Below, in pieces: positions 1 to 5,438 of a stretch of DNA of 5,438 nucleotides. The notes under the pieces are model-generated. The model was not told the origin of the DNA, made no database searches, and saw nothing but the letters and a program-made list of their open reading frames with translations. Numbering within the stretch: position 1 is the stretch's first letter; every line of letters starts with the position of its first letter. The translations under genes and the position numbers were made by a program. Origin of the DNA: Desulfovibrio sp. (GTDB lineage: Bacteria; Desulfobacterota; Desulfovibrionia; Desulfovibrionales; Desulfovibrionaceae); contig DQED01000045.1 in the NCBI GenBank assembly GCA_003525525.1, positions 795 through 6,232 of the forward strand, given 5' to 3'.

Positions 1-2108
1 GGATGGATGGCGGCCAGGAGCTTGTATTCCTGCATGCGCCGCAGGCAGGCGAGCGGCGTCTTTTCCTCCAGGATCAGGCGCAGTTCGTGGAAGACGCGGC
101 TGCCCGAGAGCTTGTGGAAGAAGTTGTGGCGCACGGCGTTTTTGATCAGCCGGTCGGTCTGGCCGCCGATGCGGAAGCCGAAACGCTCGCTGAAGCGGAT
201 GGCGCGCACGATGCGCGTGGGGTCCTCGACGAAGCTCAAGGAATGCAGCACGCGCAGCACGCGGTCCTTGATGTCGCGCTGCGCGCCGAAAAAGTCCACG
301 AGCTCGCCGAAGCGCTCCGGCGACAGGTGCACGGCCAGGGCGTTGACCGTGAAATCCCGGCGGTAGAGGTCCATCTTGATGGAGGAAAGCTCCACGGTGG
401 GCAGGGCGGCCGGGTATTCGTAGTATTCGAGCCGGGCCGTGGCCACGTCCACGCGCTGGCCGTCCGGCAGCACGACAACGGCGGTCTTGAACTTGGGATG
501 GGCCTTGTAGCGGCCGCCGAGTTCCTGGGAAAAGGCCGCGGCAAAGGCGATGCCGTCGCCTTCGACCACGAGGTCCACATCGAAATTCGGGTGCTTGAGC
601 AGCACGTCGCGCACGAACCCGCCGACCACGTACACGCCGTAGCCCAGTTCGTGGCCGAGCGTGCCGGCCTTCTTCAAAAGTTCAAGCAGTCCTTTAGGGA
701 GTCGCTCGCGCAACAGGCCGCCGATGTTGCGGTCGCGCTTGCGCTCGGGCAGAAGCGACTCGGGAATCCGCGCCGGCTCCTTGACCAGGGTGTTCACCAG
801 GTCCGTGCGCGTGACCACGCCCGAAAGCCGGCCGTTTTCCACCACGGGCACGAGCCGTTGCCGCTGGCCCAGGATGATCTCCATCACCGGATAAAGATCG
901 GTTTCCGGCGTGACCACGGCCGGGTCGCGGATCATGTATTCGGACACGGGCACATCGCCCAGGCCGTGGTTGATGGCCTTGTCCATGATGTCGTGCTCGA
1001 TGACGCCCACGCAGCGGCGCTGGCCCTTGCCCGTGATCACGGGCAGGGCTTTCAGGCCGTAACGCGTCATGATCTCCTCGGCGCGGCGCATGGAGGCGGT
1101 GTCCTCGATGGACACCGCCGGCTTGCTCATGAGCTGGCGCACGAGAATTTGCGGATTGACCTGGGAATAGAGCAGGCCGAAAAGCTCCTCGCGCACCTGC
1201 GTGAGCGTGCGGTTTTTTATCGAGGCCGAGGCGGCGTAGGGATGGCCGCCGCCGCCGAGCGAGGCGCAGATCTTGCCCACGTCCACGTCCGGCGTGCGCG
1301 AGCGGGCGACCAGGTGCACACGGTCGTTCATGAGTCCGATGGCGAACAGCACGCGCAGGTTCTCCATGTCCAGGAACTTGTGCACGAGCAGGGCGAAGTC
1401 GCCCACGTACTGGTCGCTCGTGGCCTCGGCGATGACCACTTCCACGCCGTTCACGTCATGGGTCTGCGCCGACTCGATGAGCTGGCTCATGATGGTGATC
1501 TGTTCCGAGGACAGTTCCCGTGTCATGAGATCGGCGATGACCCCGACGTCCATGCCCCGCGAACGCAGCCAGGCCGCGGCGGCCAGGTCGTGCTCGGTGG
1601 TGGAGGCGAAGGTGAACGAGCCCGTGTCCTCGTAGATGCCGAGACCGAGGATCGTGGCCTCGTCCGTGGACAGAGGCAGGTCCTCGACCATGATGCGTTC
1701 CATGAGGATGGCCGTGGTCGAGCCCCAGGGTTTGACCACGCTCGTCGCCGCCGCGACGTCCTCGTCGGTGTCCGGGTGGTGGTCGTAGCAGTGGATGACG
1801 AGTCCGGGGTTGGCGAAGACCTGTTCGATATGCGGCACGCGGGAACGCTGGCGCGTGTCCACCAGGACAAGGGTCTGGACGCTTTCCGGGTCGATGTCCT
1901 TGAAGTTCTTGAAATTGAACAGATACGTCGCGCTTTGGATGAAGAAATGGCGCAGGTTTTTTTCCTGACTGCCGGGAAAGATGAGCGTTGCGCCGGGATA
2001 GAGTTTGCCTGCGGCGATGATGGCGGCCAGGCAGTCGAAATCGGCGTTGGCGTGGCCGGTGATGATGACCGGGGCCTTTTGCAGAGGCGGTTTCGGAGGA
2101 AAGCTCAT
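1..2108 (-). CDS. DHH-CBS-CBS-tRNA nucleotidyltransferase (CCA/CC/A-adding, poly(A) polymerase family), 3' end missing
   Basis: The minus strand is open from ATG at 2108 to the window edge: 702 codons are visible and the C-terminus is missing. Domains in order: a DHH phosphoesterase domain (about residues 14-170: HANADFD 19-25, DTR 84-86, DHH 109-111, GIYEDTG 157-163); a DHHA1 part with GGGGHPYAAS near 285-294; two CBS domains (about 320-380 and 387-445); and a class II nucleotidyltransferase head (GGFVRD 496-501, metal-binding D510 and D512 in FDVDLVVEGD, RRDFTVNA 583-590, EDPTRIVRAIRF 628-639). The head should add nucleotides to tRNA 3' ends in the cytoplasm using CTP and/or ATP. Sequence alone does not tell full CCA addition from CC- or A-addition. 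The start is secure: an in-frame TAA lies 24 bases upstream with no other start codon between. No strong Shine-Dalgarno is visible. The gene follows xerD on the same strand after 173 bp. All key motifs I can check are intact. Confidence 0.93.
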   Translation of the reverse strand, partial: MSFPPKPPLQKAPVIITGHANADFDCLAAIIAAGKLYPGATLIFPGSQEKNLRHFFIQSATYLFNFKNFKDIDPESVQTLVLVDTRQRSRVPHIEQVFANPGLVIHCYDHHPDTDEDVAAATSVVKPWGSTTAILMERIMVEDLPLSTDEATILGLGIYEDTGSFTFASTTEHDLAAAAWLRSRGMDVGVIADLMTRELSSEQITIMSQLIESAQTHDVNGVEVVIAEATSDQYVGDFALLVHKFLDMENLRVLFAIGLMNDRVHLVARSRTPDVDVGKICASLGGGGHPYAASASIKNRTLTQVREELFGLLYSQVNPQILVRQLMSKPAVSIEDTASMRRAEEIMTRYGLKALPVITGKGQRRCVGVIEHDIMDKAINHGLGDVPVSEYMIRDPAVVTPETDLYPVMEIILGQRQRLVPVVENGRLSGVVTRTDLVNTLVKEPARIPESLLPERKRDRNIGGLLRERLPKGLLELLKKAGTLGHELGYGVYVVGGFVRDVLLKHPNFDVDLVVEGDGIAFAAAFSQELGGRYKAHPKFKTAVVVLPDGQRVDVATARLEYYEYPAALPTVELSSIKMDLYRRDFTVNALAVHLSPERFGELVDFFGAQRDIKDRVLRVLHSLSFVEDPTRIVRAIRFSERFGFRIGGQTDRLIKNAVRHNFFHKLSGSRVFHELRLILEEKTPLACLRRMQEYKLLAAIH

Positions 2109-2190
2109 AAGTAAAGCGTCACTTGATGTTTATTTAAAAATCACTGTATACCAAGATGGTTACGATACGATATCGCAAGAAATACAGGCG
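2109..2190 (-). promoter_or_regulatory. AT-rich leader of the nucleotidyltransferase gene, probable promoter region
   Basis: This stretch directly upstream of the ATG at 2108 is conspicuously AT-rich against the GC-rich surroundings, which is typical of a promoter or leader. On the minus strand it contains TATACA and TTTTTAAATAAA blocks, but I could not find a -35/-10 pair with good matches and normal spacing, so no exact promoter is proposed. A short inverted repeat (CGATA 2163-2167, TATCG 2171-2175) and AAGT/ACTT half-sites flanking the last bases before the start are visible; both are short enough to be chance. The role is inferred from composition and position. Confidence 0.35.
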
Positions 2191-2207
2191 CGCAGACGCC
2201 GTAACAA

Positions 2208-2279
2208 CATCCCCCTTTCGGGAGGTCCAGGAGGGGCCGCCGCCCCTCCTGGGCCGCCGGAGGCATGCTTCATCCCCCT
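2208..2279. repeat. GC-rich hairpin element with flanking 9-bp direct repeats, REP-like or terminator-like
   Basis: A perfect 11-bp inverted repeat (CCAGGAGGGGC at 2227-2237, GCCCCTCCTGG at 2242-2252) closes a 4-base loop. The stem extends to 14 pairs (2224-2237 with 2242-2255) if one G-U pair is allowed in a plus-strand transcript. The unit is bracketed by identical 9-mers CATCCCCCT at 2208-2216 and 2271-2279. On the minus strand it begins 2 bp after the xerD stop, so it may end or stabilise the xerD message. No T-tract follows on either strand, so it is not a standard intrinsic terminator. The order GCCTCCGGCGGCC, GC-rich stem-loop, GGACC resembles, from memory and unchecked, a kind of intergenic repeat common in GC-rich genomes including Desulfovibrio. 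Confidence 0.6.
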
Positions 2280-2281
2280 CC

Positions 2282-3232
2282 TCACAAACCTTCGTCCTCG
2301 TCCGCCGGCTTGGACGGCGTGGAGCGGGGATGGTGGGCGCGGTGCACGGCCACGAGCCGGGACGCCTGCACGTGGGTGTAGATTTCCGTGGCGCTGATGT
2401 CGGCGTGGCCAAGCAGCATCTGCACCGTGCGCAGGTCGGCCCCGCCTTCGAGCAGGTGCGTGGCGAAGGAGTGGCGCAGGCTGTGGGGCGAGATGCGCTC
2501 CGGGATGCCGGCGGCCGTGGCGTGGCGCTTGATGCCTTTCCACACGGCTTGGCGCGTCAGCCCCTTGCCGGAACGATTGAGGAAAATGAACTGTTCGCGC
2601 GGATGGAACGCGCCGCGCACGGATTGCAGGTAGGTGGAGAGGAAATCCCGGGCCAGGGTGTGGATGGGGGTGAGGCGTTCCTTGGCTCCCTTGCCGAAGA
2701 CCCGCAGCAGTCCGGCCTGGGCGTCGAAATCGCCGAGGGTGAGCCCGACGAGTTCCGAGACGCGCAGCCCGGCGGCGTAGAGCAGTTCCAGCATGGTCCG
2801 GTCGCGGTAGCCCAGCGGCGTGTCCGTGTCCGGCGCGGCGAGCAGCTTGTCGACCTGTTCGCGGGAAAGCACGTCGGGCAGCAGGCGCGGCAGTTTCGGG
2901 TTCTCGATCAGCGCCGCCGGCGACGCGGGCAGCCAGGATTCGTCTGCGGCAAAGGCGAAAAACCCGCGCAGGGCGGAGAGGTGGCGCGCCAGTGAGCGGC
3001 TGGCCAAGCCCCGGGAGCGCAGGTGCACGAGGTAGAGGAAGAGCGTGTCGTCGGTGGTGCTTTCGAGGCGCGCGTTATGGCTGTTTAAGAAAATCAAAAA
3101 TCCTGTAATATCCTTCGAATATGCCTCGATGGAACGCTCGGAGAGCCCCTTGTCCACAGTCAGGTGCATCAGGTAGCTCTCCACCCAGGCATGGGTCGGC
3201 GGAGAGGGGGGGGAGGATTTATCATTGCTCAT
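2282..3232 (-). CDS. xerD: Site-specific tyrosine recombinase XerD
   Basis: A 316-residue tyrosine recombinase, close to the usual length of about 300. The N-terminal SAM-like DNA-binding domain covers about residues 13-100 and the catalytic domain about 120-300. The full catalytic set is visible: R157 in AAGLRVSEL, K181 in GKGAKER, H250 and R253 in SPHSLRHSF, H276 in LGHADIS, and nucleophile Y285 in TEIYTHV. Known family role: with XerC, or alone in some lineages, it resolves chromosome dimers at dif at the division septum, activated by FtsK. The domain order, motif spelling and lack of nearby phage genes fit a housekeeping Xer protein rather than an integrase. The start at ATG 3232 is chosen because the open frame back to GTG/ATG-type codons near 3310 would add 26 residues absent from the family. 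That ATG has no Shine-Dalgarno of its own and may be coupled to a mini-ORF. A charged tail (about 300-316) follows the core. Confidence 0.95.
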   Translation of the reverse strand: MSNDKSSPPSPPTHAWVESYLMHLTVDKGLSERSIEAYSKDITGFLIFLNSHNARLESTTDDTLFLYLVHLRSRGLASRSLARHLSALRGFFAFAADESWLPASPAALIENPKLPRLLPDVLSREQVDKLLAAPDTDTPLGYRDRTMLELLYAAGLRVSELVGLTLGDFDAQAGLLRVFGKGAKERLTPIHTLARDFLSTYLQSVRGAFHPREQFIFLNRSGKGLTRQAVWKGIKRHATAAGIPERISPHSLRHSFATHLLEGGADLRTVQMLLGHADISATEIYTHVQASRLVAVHRAHHPRSTPSKPADEDEGL

Positions 3233-3258
3233 GGTGTGCGCGGCAGCGACAGTGACAT
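3229..3258 (-). CDS. Possible nine-residue leader ORF overlapping the xerD start
   Basis: A minus-strand ATG at 3258 opens a nine-codon ORF (MSLSLPRTP) whose TGA stop overlaps the xerD ATG in an ATGA arrangement. A GGGAG ribosome site (3268-3264 on the minus strand) lies five bases before it, whereas nothing similar precedes the xerD ATG. This suggests translational coupling: ribosomes load at the mini-ORF and reinitiate at xerD. The peptide is unremarkable and probably has no function of its own. An ORF this short can occur by chance; the evidence is the ribosome site plus the overlap. Confidence 0.35.
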   Translation of the reverse strand: MSLSLPRTP

Positions 3259-3313
3259 GATTTCTCCCGGGCTTCAACGCCGTCCTCGCCAGGGGTGCGC
3301 CGCGGCGCATCCC

Positions 3314-3343
3314 TTGACAGGGGGATTTTCCCGCCGGTAGTTT
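3314..3343 (+). promoter_or_regulatory. Probable sigma-70 promoter of the folK gene cluster
   Basis: A perfect -35 box TTGACA at 3314-3319 is followed after 18 bases by TAGTTT at 3338-3343, a weak -10 (three of six consensus matches). Transcription would begin near 3350, leaving a short leader containing the folK ribosome site at 3362-3369. The position in the divergent gap between xerD and folK is right for a promoter. If it is real, GTG 3295 cannot be the folK start from this transcript because it lies upstream of the promoter. Confidence 0.45.
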
Positions 3344-3361
3344 CGGCCCCGCGACGCCCGC

Positions 3362-3369
3362 AGGGAGGA
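3362..3369 (+). promoter_or_regulatory. Strong Shine-Dalgarno pointing to an ATC start codon for folK
   Basis: AGGGAGGA is a near-ideal match to the 16S rRNA 3' end. Six bases downstream lies ATC at 3376, in frame with folK and about 20 bases before the conserved first strand of the protein. No ATG, GTG or TTG lies in any frame at suitable spacing. This site decides the proposed folK start. Confidence 0.6.
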
Positions 3370-3375
3370 AGCGCC

Positions 3376-3903
3376 ATCTCGCATCGCCGGCAAGCCGTCA
3401 CTTCGGCCTACCTGGGCCTCGGGTCCAACCTCGGGGACCGTGAAGCTGCGCTTCGCGCAGCCCGCGAGCGTCTTGGCGCGCTTTCGGGGGCGTGGCTCGT
3501 CGCAAAAAGCCCGATCTACGAGACCGAGCCCTGGGGCGATGCGGACCAGCCGCGCTATTTGAACCAGGTCGTGGCCCTGGAACTCGACGCAAGCTGGTCG
3601 CCTGCGCGACTCCTCGAAACACTGCTCGCCATCGAGGTGGACCTGGGCCGCGTGCGCGGCCCGCGCCGCTTCGGTCCACGCACCCTCGACCTCGACATCC
3701 TGCTCTACGGGGACCGCCGCATCGACGCACCGGACCTCATCGTGCCGCATCCGCGCCTGCGCCAGCGCGCCTTCGTCCTGGTTCCCCTGGCCGATATCGC
3801 GCCGCACGCGGCCATCCCGGACGGGCAGGGCGGGGACGTTGCCGAAGCCCTTTCGAAAATCCCTTTCAAAATCTTCGAAAATAGCCTAATAAGCGGCGAC
3901 TGA
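3376..3903 (+). CDS. folK: 2-amino-4-hydroxy-6-hydroxymethyldihydropteridine pyrophosphokinase (HPPK)
   Basis: HPPK transfers pyrophosphate from ATP to 6-hydroxymethyl-7,8-dihydropterin, giving the substrate of dihydropteroate synthase in folate synthesis, in the cytoplasm. Family signatures in order (numbering from ATC 3376): AYLGLGSNLGD near 12-22, SPIYETEPWG about 45-54, QPRYLNQVV 58-66, GRVRGPRRFGPRTLDLDILLYG about 91-112 with the two Mg-binding Asp at 105 and 107, then VPHPRLRQRAFVLVPLADIAP. An aromatic position in the ATP loop that is Trp in E. coli is Phe here. Length would be 175 residues; E. coli has 159. The open frame reaches back to GTG 3295 (202 residues), but that codon lacks a spaced ribosome site, adds non-family sequence, and lies upstream of a likely promoter. 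A strong ribosome site precedes ATC 3376, proposed as the start. The C-terminal coding end (3850-3890) is locally AT-rich with repeated TTCGAAAAT. First gene of a probable cluster. Confidence 0.93.
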   Translation: MSHRRQAVTSAYLGLGSNLGDREAALRAARERLGALSGAWLVAKSPIYETEPWGDADQPRYLNQVVALELDASWSPARLLETLLAIEVDLGRVRGPRRFGPRTLDLDILLYGDRRIDAPDLIVPHPRLRQRAFVLVPLADIAPHAAIPDGQGGDVAEALSKIPFKIFENSLISGD

Positions 3904-3937
3904 CAGGCCCCGTCAGGGGAGAAGAGAAGGAGCGTTC

Positions 3938-4255
3938 ATGTACCGCTGGCTCATATTGATCGTCGCAGCCTTCATTTTATACAAGCTTTTCATCGGCGAC
4001 CGTGGCCGCAAGAAGGACAAGGAAGCCGAGTCCGCAAAGCGGATGGCCGCCACCGGCGAGATGGTCAAGGATCCCGTGTGCGGCACCTATGTGCCCGCCG
4101 ACGCCGACATCCGCGTGCGCGACGGCGACAAGGTTTTCGTCTTTTGCAGCTACGAATGCCGCGACGCCTTCGTCAAGCGCCTGGAAGCTTCCCGCACCCA
4201 GCAGGCCGTGAGCCACGCCAAGGAAGGGGAGCATGCGGGCAGCGGCCAGGCTTAA
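3938..4255 (+). CDS. Membrane-anchored YHS-domain protein, putative metal-binding
   Basis: A 105-residue protein. Residues 3-19 form one hydrophobic segment, followed by a basic stretch (DRGRKKDK, 21-28), so the protein is probably anchored with the C-terminal part in the cytoplasm. Residues 43-82 form a YHS/TRASH-like domain: DPVCG at 45-49, then FCSYECRDAF at 69-78, giving Cys48, Cys70 and Cys74 as likely metal ligands. YHS domains are found in heavy-metal ATPases and other metal-related proteins; the metal and partner here are unknown. The tail (about 83-105) is polar and probably disordered. The start is well supported: AAGGAG (3927-3932) lies five bases before ATG. The gene begins 34 bp after the folK stop on the same strand, suggesting co-transcription. 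A link to folate is not implied. Confidence 0.85.
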   Translation: MYRWLILIVAAFILYKLFIGDRGRKKDKEAESAKRMAATGEMVKDPVCGTYVPADADIRVRDGDKVFVFCSYECRDAFVKRLEASRTQQAVSHAKEGEHAGSGQA

Positions 4256-4314
4256 GGCCGGCCCCAGCCTCCCGTTGCAGCATTTCGAGGACGCGGAATT
4301 CGGGGAGGCCGGCC
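4256..4314 (+). repeat. Imperfect inverted repeat between the YHS gene and the next gene
   Basis: Starting right after the YHS gene stop, GGCCG (4256-4260) can pair with CGGCC (4310-4314), and GCCTCCC (4267-4273) with GGGAGGC (4303-4309), separated by a one-sided six-base bulge and a 29-base loop. There is no T-tract, so a classical terminator is not supported. It might attenuate or stabilise the message between the two genes, or simply reflect GC-rich sequence. Confidence 0.25.
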
Positions 4315-4342
4315 ATTGCCGGCGGCGACTTCAAGGCGACGC

Positions 4343-5275
4343 ATGGCCCAGAAAACACGCATCGTCGATGTGGCGATCAACGTCTTCGGCAAACCGGCGC
4401 AGACGGCCCTGACCCTGCTTTCCCTGCTTGAGCACAGCGGTCGGTTCATCGACAAGGTCTACTTCATCGAAGAGTCGGACGTGATCAACGCGCTCTTCGC
4501 CCACGCCGACATCCGGCAACTGCTCGGCGACCGCCTCGTCCATTTCAAGCCGCAACACATGAACTGGCGCTATCCCGTGGATGCCGCGCGCCTGGGCGAT
4601 GCGGGCTACCGGCACAGCCTGCGCTACCAGTACGCCTTCGAGCGCACGGAGAAGAACTACCTGCTTCTCGTCCACAACGACTGCGAGTTCATCGGCGACG
4701 CCGTGGGCCTGCTGCTGGGAGCCCTCGGCGCGCATTCCGGCGTGGGCGAGATCGGCCAGTGCTGGCTGTGCCCGGCCAAATACCTGGGCCACTGCGGTCC
4801 CGGGCGCTACCGGGAATACCGGCCCGATTTCGAGACCCTGCGCGGGTTGTATGATACGCTCGATCCGGCCATCTATCGACGGCGTTACACCGAGGAGCCG
4901 ACGCGGGAGCTGCGTGAACACCCCTGGCCCCTGCCGGAATGCCGGCTCAACGAATACTGTTGCCTCCTGAACATGGCCAAGGTGCGCGCCGACACCTGTC
5001 CGAACGGCCCGGCCCGGCCCATCGGGGCCTACGTCGACGTCGGCAATCCCGAGACCGGACAAGGGGTCCTGGACATCGGCGTGGCTTGGTTCGGGGACAT
5101 GGTGCGCCTGGGCCACAGCTTCGGCCACGTGCCTCTCGCTCCCTGCCTGCGCCACGTTGTCGGAGGGCACAAGGCGCTTTTCGCCCCGGAACTGTATGTG
5201 GAACGGGAGCGGCAGGCGCTCGCCGTACTCAACGCCCGCTTCGGAGGCAGGCCCGCCGCAAAGGATGATGCGTAA
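4343..5275 (+). CDS. Glycosyltransferase-like protein of unrecognised family
   Basis: A 310-residue soluble protein with no signal peptide or membrane segment. The N-terminal region (VDVAINVFGKPAQTALTLLSLLEHSG, in parts at 8-33, then DKVYFIEE at 37-44) resembles the nucleotide-binding start of GT-A/GT2-type glycosyltransferases. LLLVHNDCEF (107-116) sits where these enzymes carry the DxD-like metal motif, but the spelling is HND. Donor and acceptor cannot be named. It has nine cysteines, including C-x2-C-x7-C at 140-151 and CRLNEYCC at 200-207, which is unusual for a cytoplasmic glycosyltransferase. The start ATG 4343 is chosen over an upstream in-frame TTG at 4316; AAGG lies six bases before it. 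The gene follows the YHS gene by 87 bp. Its TAA overlaps the next ATG (TAATG), so the two are probably translated together. A reading as a non-catalytic GT-A fold protein is also possible. Confidence 0.75.
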   Translation: MAQKTRIVDVAINVFGKPAQTALTLLSLLEHSGRFIDKVYFIEESDVINALFAHADIRQLLGDRLVHFKPQHMNWRYPVDAARLGDAGYRHSLRYQYAFERTEKNYLLLVHNDCEFIGDAVGLLLGALGAHSGVGEIGQCWLCPAKYLGHCGPGRYREYRPDFETLRGLYDTLDPAIYRRRYTEEPTRELREHPWPLPECRLNEYCCLLNMAKVRADTCPNGPARPIGAYVDVGNPETGQGVLDIGVAWFGDMVRLGHSFGHVPLAPCLRHVVGGHKALFAPELYVERERQALAVLNARFGGRPAAKDDA

Positions 5276-5438
5276 TGCCGCTCTTCACCGTCAGCGACGC
5301 CTGTACCGGCTGCGGCCTGTGCGTGGCCGCCTGCCCGGCGAGCCTCGTGCGCCAGGCCGAGCCGGGCGCAAGGCCCGAACCCCTGGCCGGCCGCGAGGCC
5401 CACTGCATCCTCTGCGGCCACTGCGTCATCGCCTGCCC
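5275..5438 (+). CDS. 2[4Fe-4S] ferredoxin-domain protein, probably the head of a nitroreductase-family enzyme, 3' end missing
   Basis: Only 54 codons are visible before the window edge. They contain two [4Fe-4S] cluster motifs: Cys10-x2-Cys13-x2-Cys16-x3-Cys20-Pro and Cys44-x2-Cys47-x2-Cys50-x3-Cys54-Pro (its second base pair of the Pro codon is at the edge). Such a bacterial ferredoxin domain at the extreme N-terminus is often fused to a nitroreductase (FMN-binding) domain in anaerobes, but that part is out of view, so the fusion is inferred from the motif spacing and N-terminal position. A stand-alone ferredoxin or another Fe-S oxidoreductase remains possible. AAGGA (5261-5265) nine bases upstream is the ribosome site, inside the preceding gene, and the ATG overlaps that gene's stop, indicating translational coupling. 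Confidence 0.85.
   Translation, partial: MPLFTVSDACTGCGLCVAACPASLVRQAEPGARPEPLAGREAHCILCGHCVIAC

Noticed and set aside
3..2114. A 703-codon plus-strand open frame opposite the nucleotidyltransferase gene.
   Set aside because: It is exactly in codon register with the real minus-strand gene. Its lack of stops follows from the rarity of TTA, CTA and TCA codons there in a GC-rich genome. Its protein is low-complexity and His/Ala/Gly/Val-rich with no recognisable domain.
2224..2255. The hairpin as a standard intrinsic terminator.
   Set aside because: The stem is strong enough but no T-tract follows on either strand.
2160..2273. A 37-codon minus-strand ORF just after xerD, with AGGAGGGGG before its ATG.
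   Set aside because: Most of it is translated hairpin repeat (Gly/Pro/Ala-rich), and the ribosome-like sequence is only three or four bases from the ATG and part of the repeat.
2156..2995. A 279-codon plus-strand open frame opposite xerD.
   Set aside because: It overlaps a gene with a complete catalytic motif set and its own translation shows no family resemblance; a GC-rich shadow.
2282..3232. xerD as a phage or integron integrase marking a mobile island.
   Set aside because: Motif spelling and length match housekeeping XerD, and no attachment site, tRNA, or phage gene is visible nearby.
3900..3919. Small hairpin between folK and the YHS gene (CTGAC/GTCAG).
   Set aside because: Only five pairs with a seven-base loop and no T-tract; likely chance.
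4331..5170. A 279-codon minus-strand open frame opposite the glycosyltransferase-like gene.
   Set aside because: No domain and no ribosome site, and the plus-strand gene has coupled neighbours and sensible motifs.

Overview
The window looks like a GC-rich chromosomal segment of a Desulfovibrio-type sulfate reducer (Desulfovibrionaceae or close relatives). This rests on the strong G/C bias at third codon positions, a tRNA nucleotidyltransferase carrying N-terminal DHH and CBS domains, a small membrane-anchored YHS protein, and a ferredoxin-headed protein of the kind often fused to nitroreductase. The lineage is inferred from gene content and style, not from a marker gene.

Layout. Two genes lie on the minus strand in the left 60%. 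A tyrosine recombinase of the XerD type (2282-3232) is followed, 173 bp further on, by a large DHH-CBS-CBS-nucleotidyltransferase gene (2108 to beyond base 1, cut by the window edge). The gap between them holds a GC-rich perfect hairpin bracketed by 9-bp direct repeats, then an AT-rich leader in front of the nucleotidyltransferase gene. A divergent intergenic region (about 3233-3375) separates xerD from a plus-strand run of four genes: folK (HPPK of folate synthesis), a small YHS-domain membrane protein, an unrecognised glycosyltransferase-like protein, and the start of a 2[4Fe-4S] ferredoxin-domain protein cut by the right edge. Spacings of 34 bp, 87 bp and a TAATG overlap suggest co-transcription, at least for the last two.

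How the genes relate. XerD would resolve chromosome dimers at dif. The nucleotidyltransferase would mature or repair tRNA 3' ends. FolK makes the pterin pyrophosphate used by dihydropteroate synthase. They are unrelated housekeeping functions next to each other, not one pathway. The YHS protein and the Fe-S protein hint at metal or redox chemistry, and the glycosyltransferase-like gene is the least understood.

Most notable points: folK has no conventional start codon where homology and a strong Shine-Dalgarno place it, and an ATC sits there instead. xerD appears to be translationally coupled to a nine-codon upstream ORF. The hairpin between xerD and the nucleotidyltransferase looks like a dispersed intergenic repeat. 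I see no CRISPR array, tRNA, rRNA, insertion sequence or defence system, and no clear evidence of an entirely new system.
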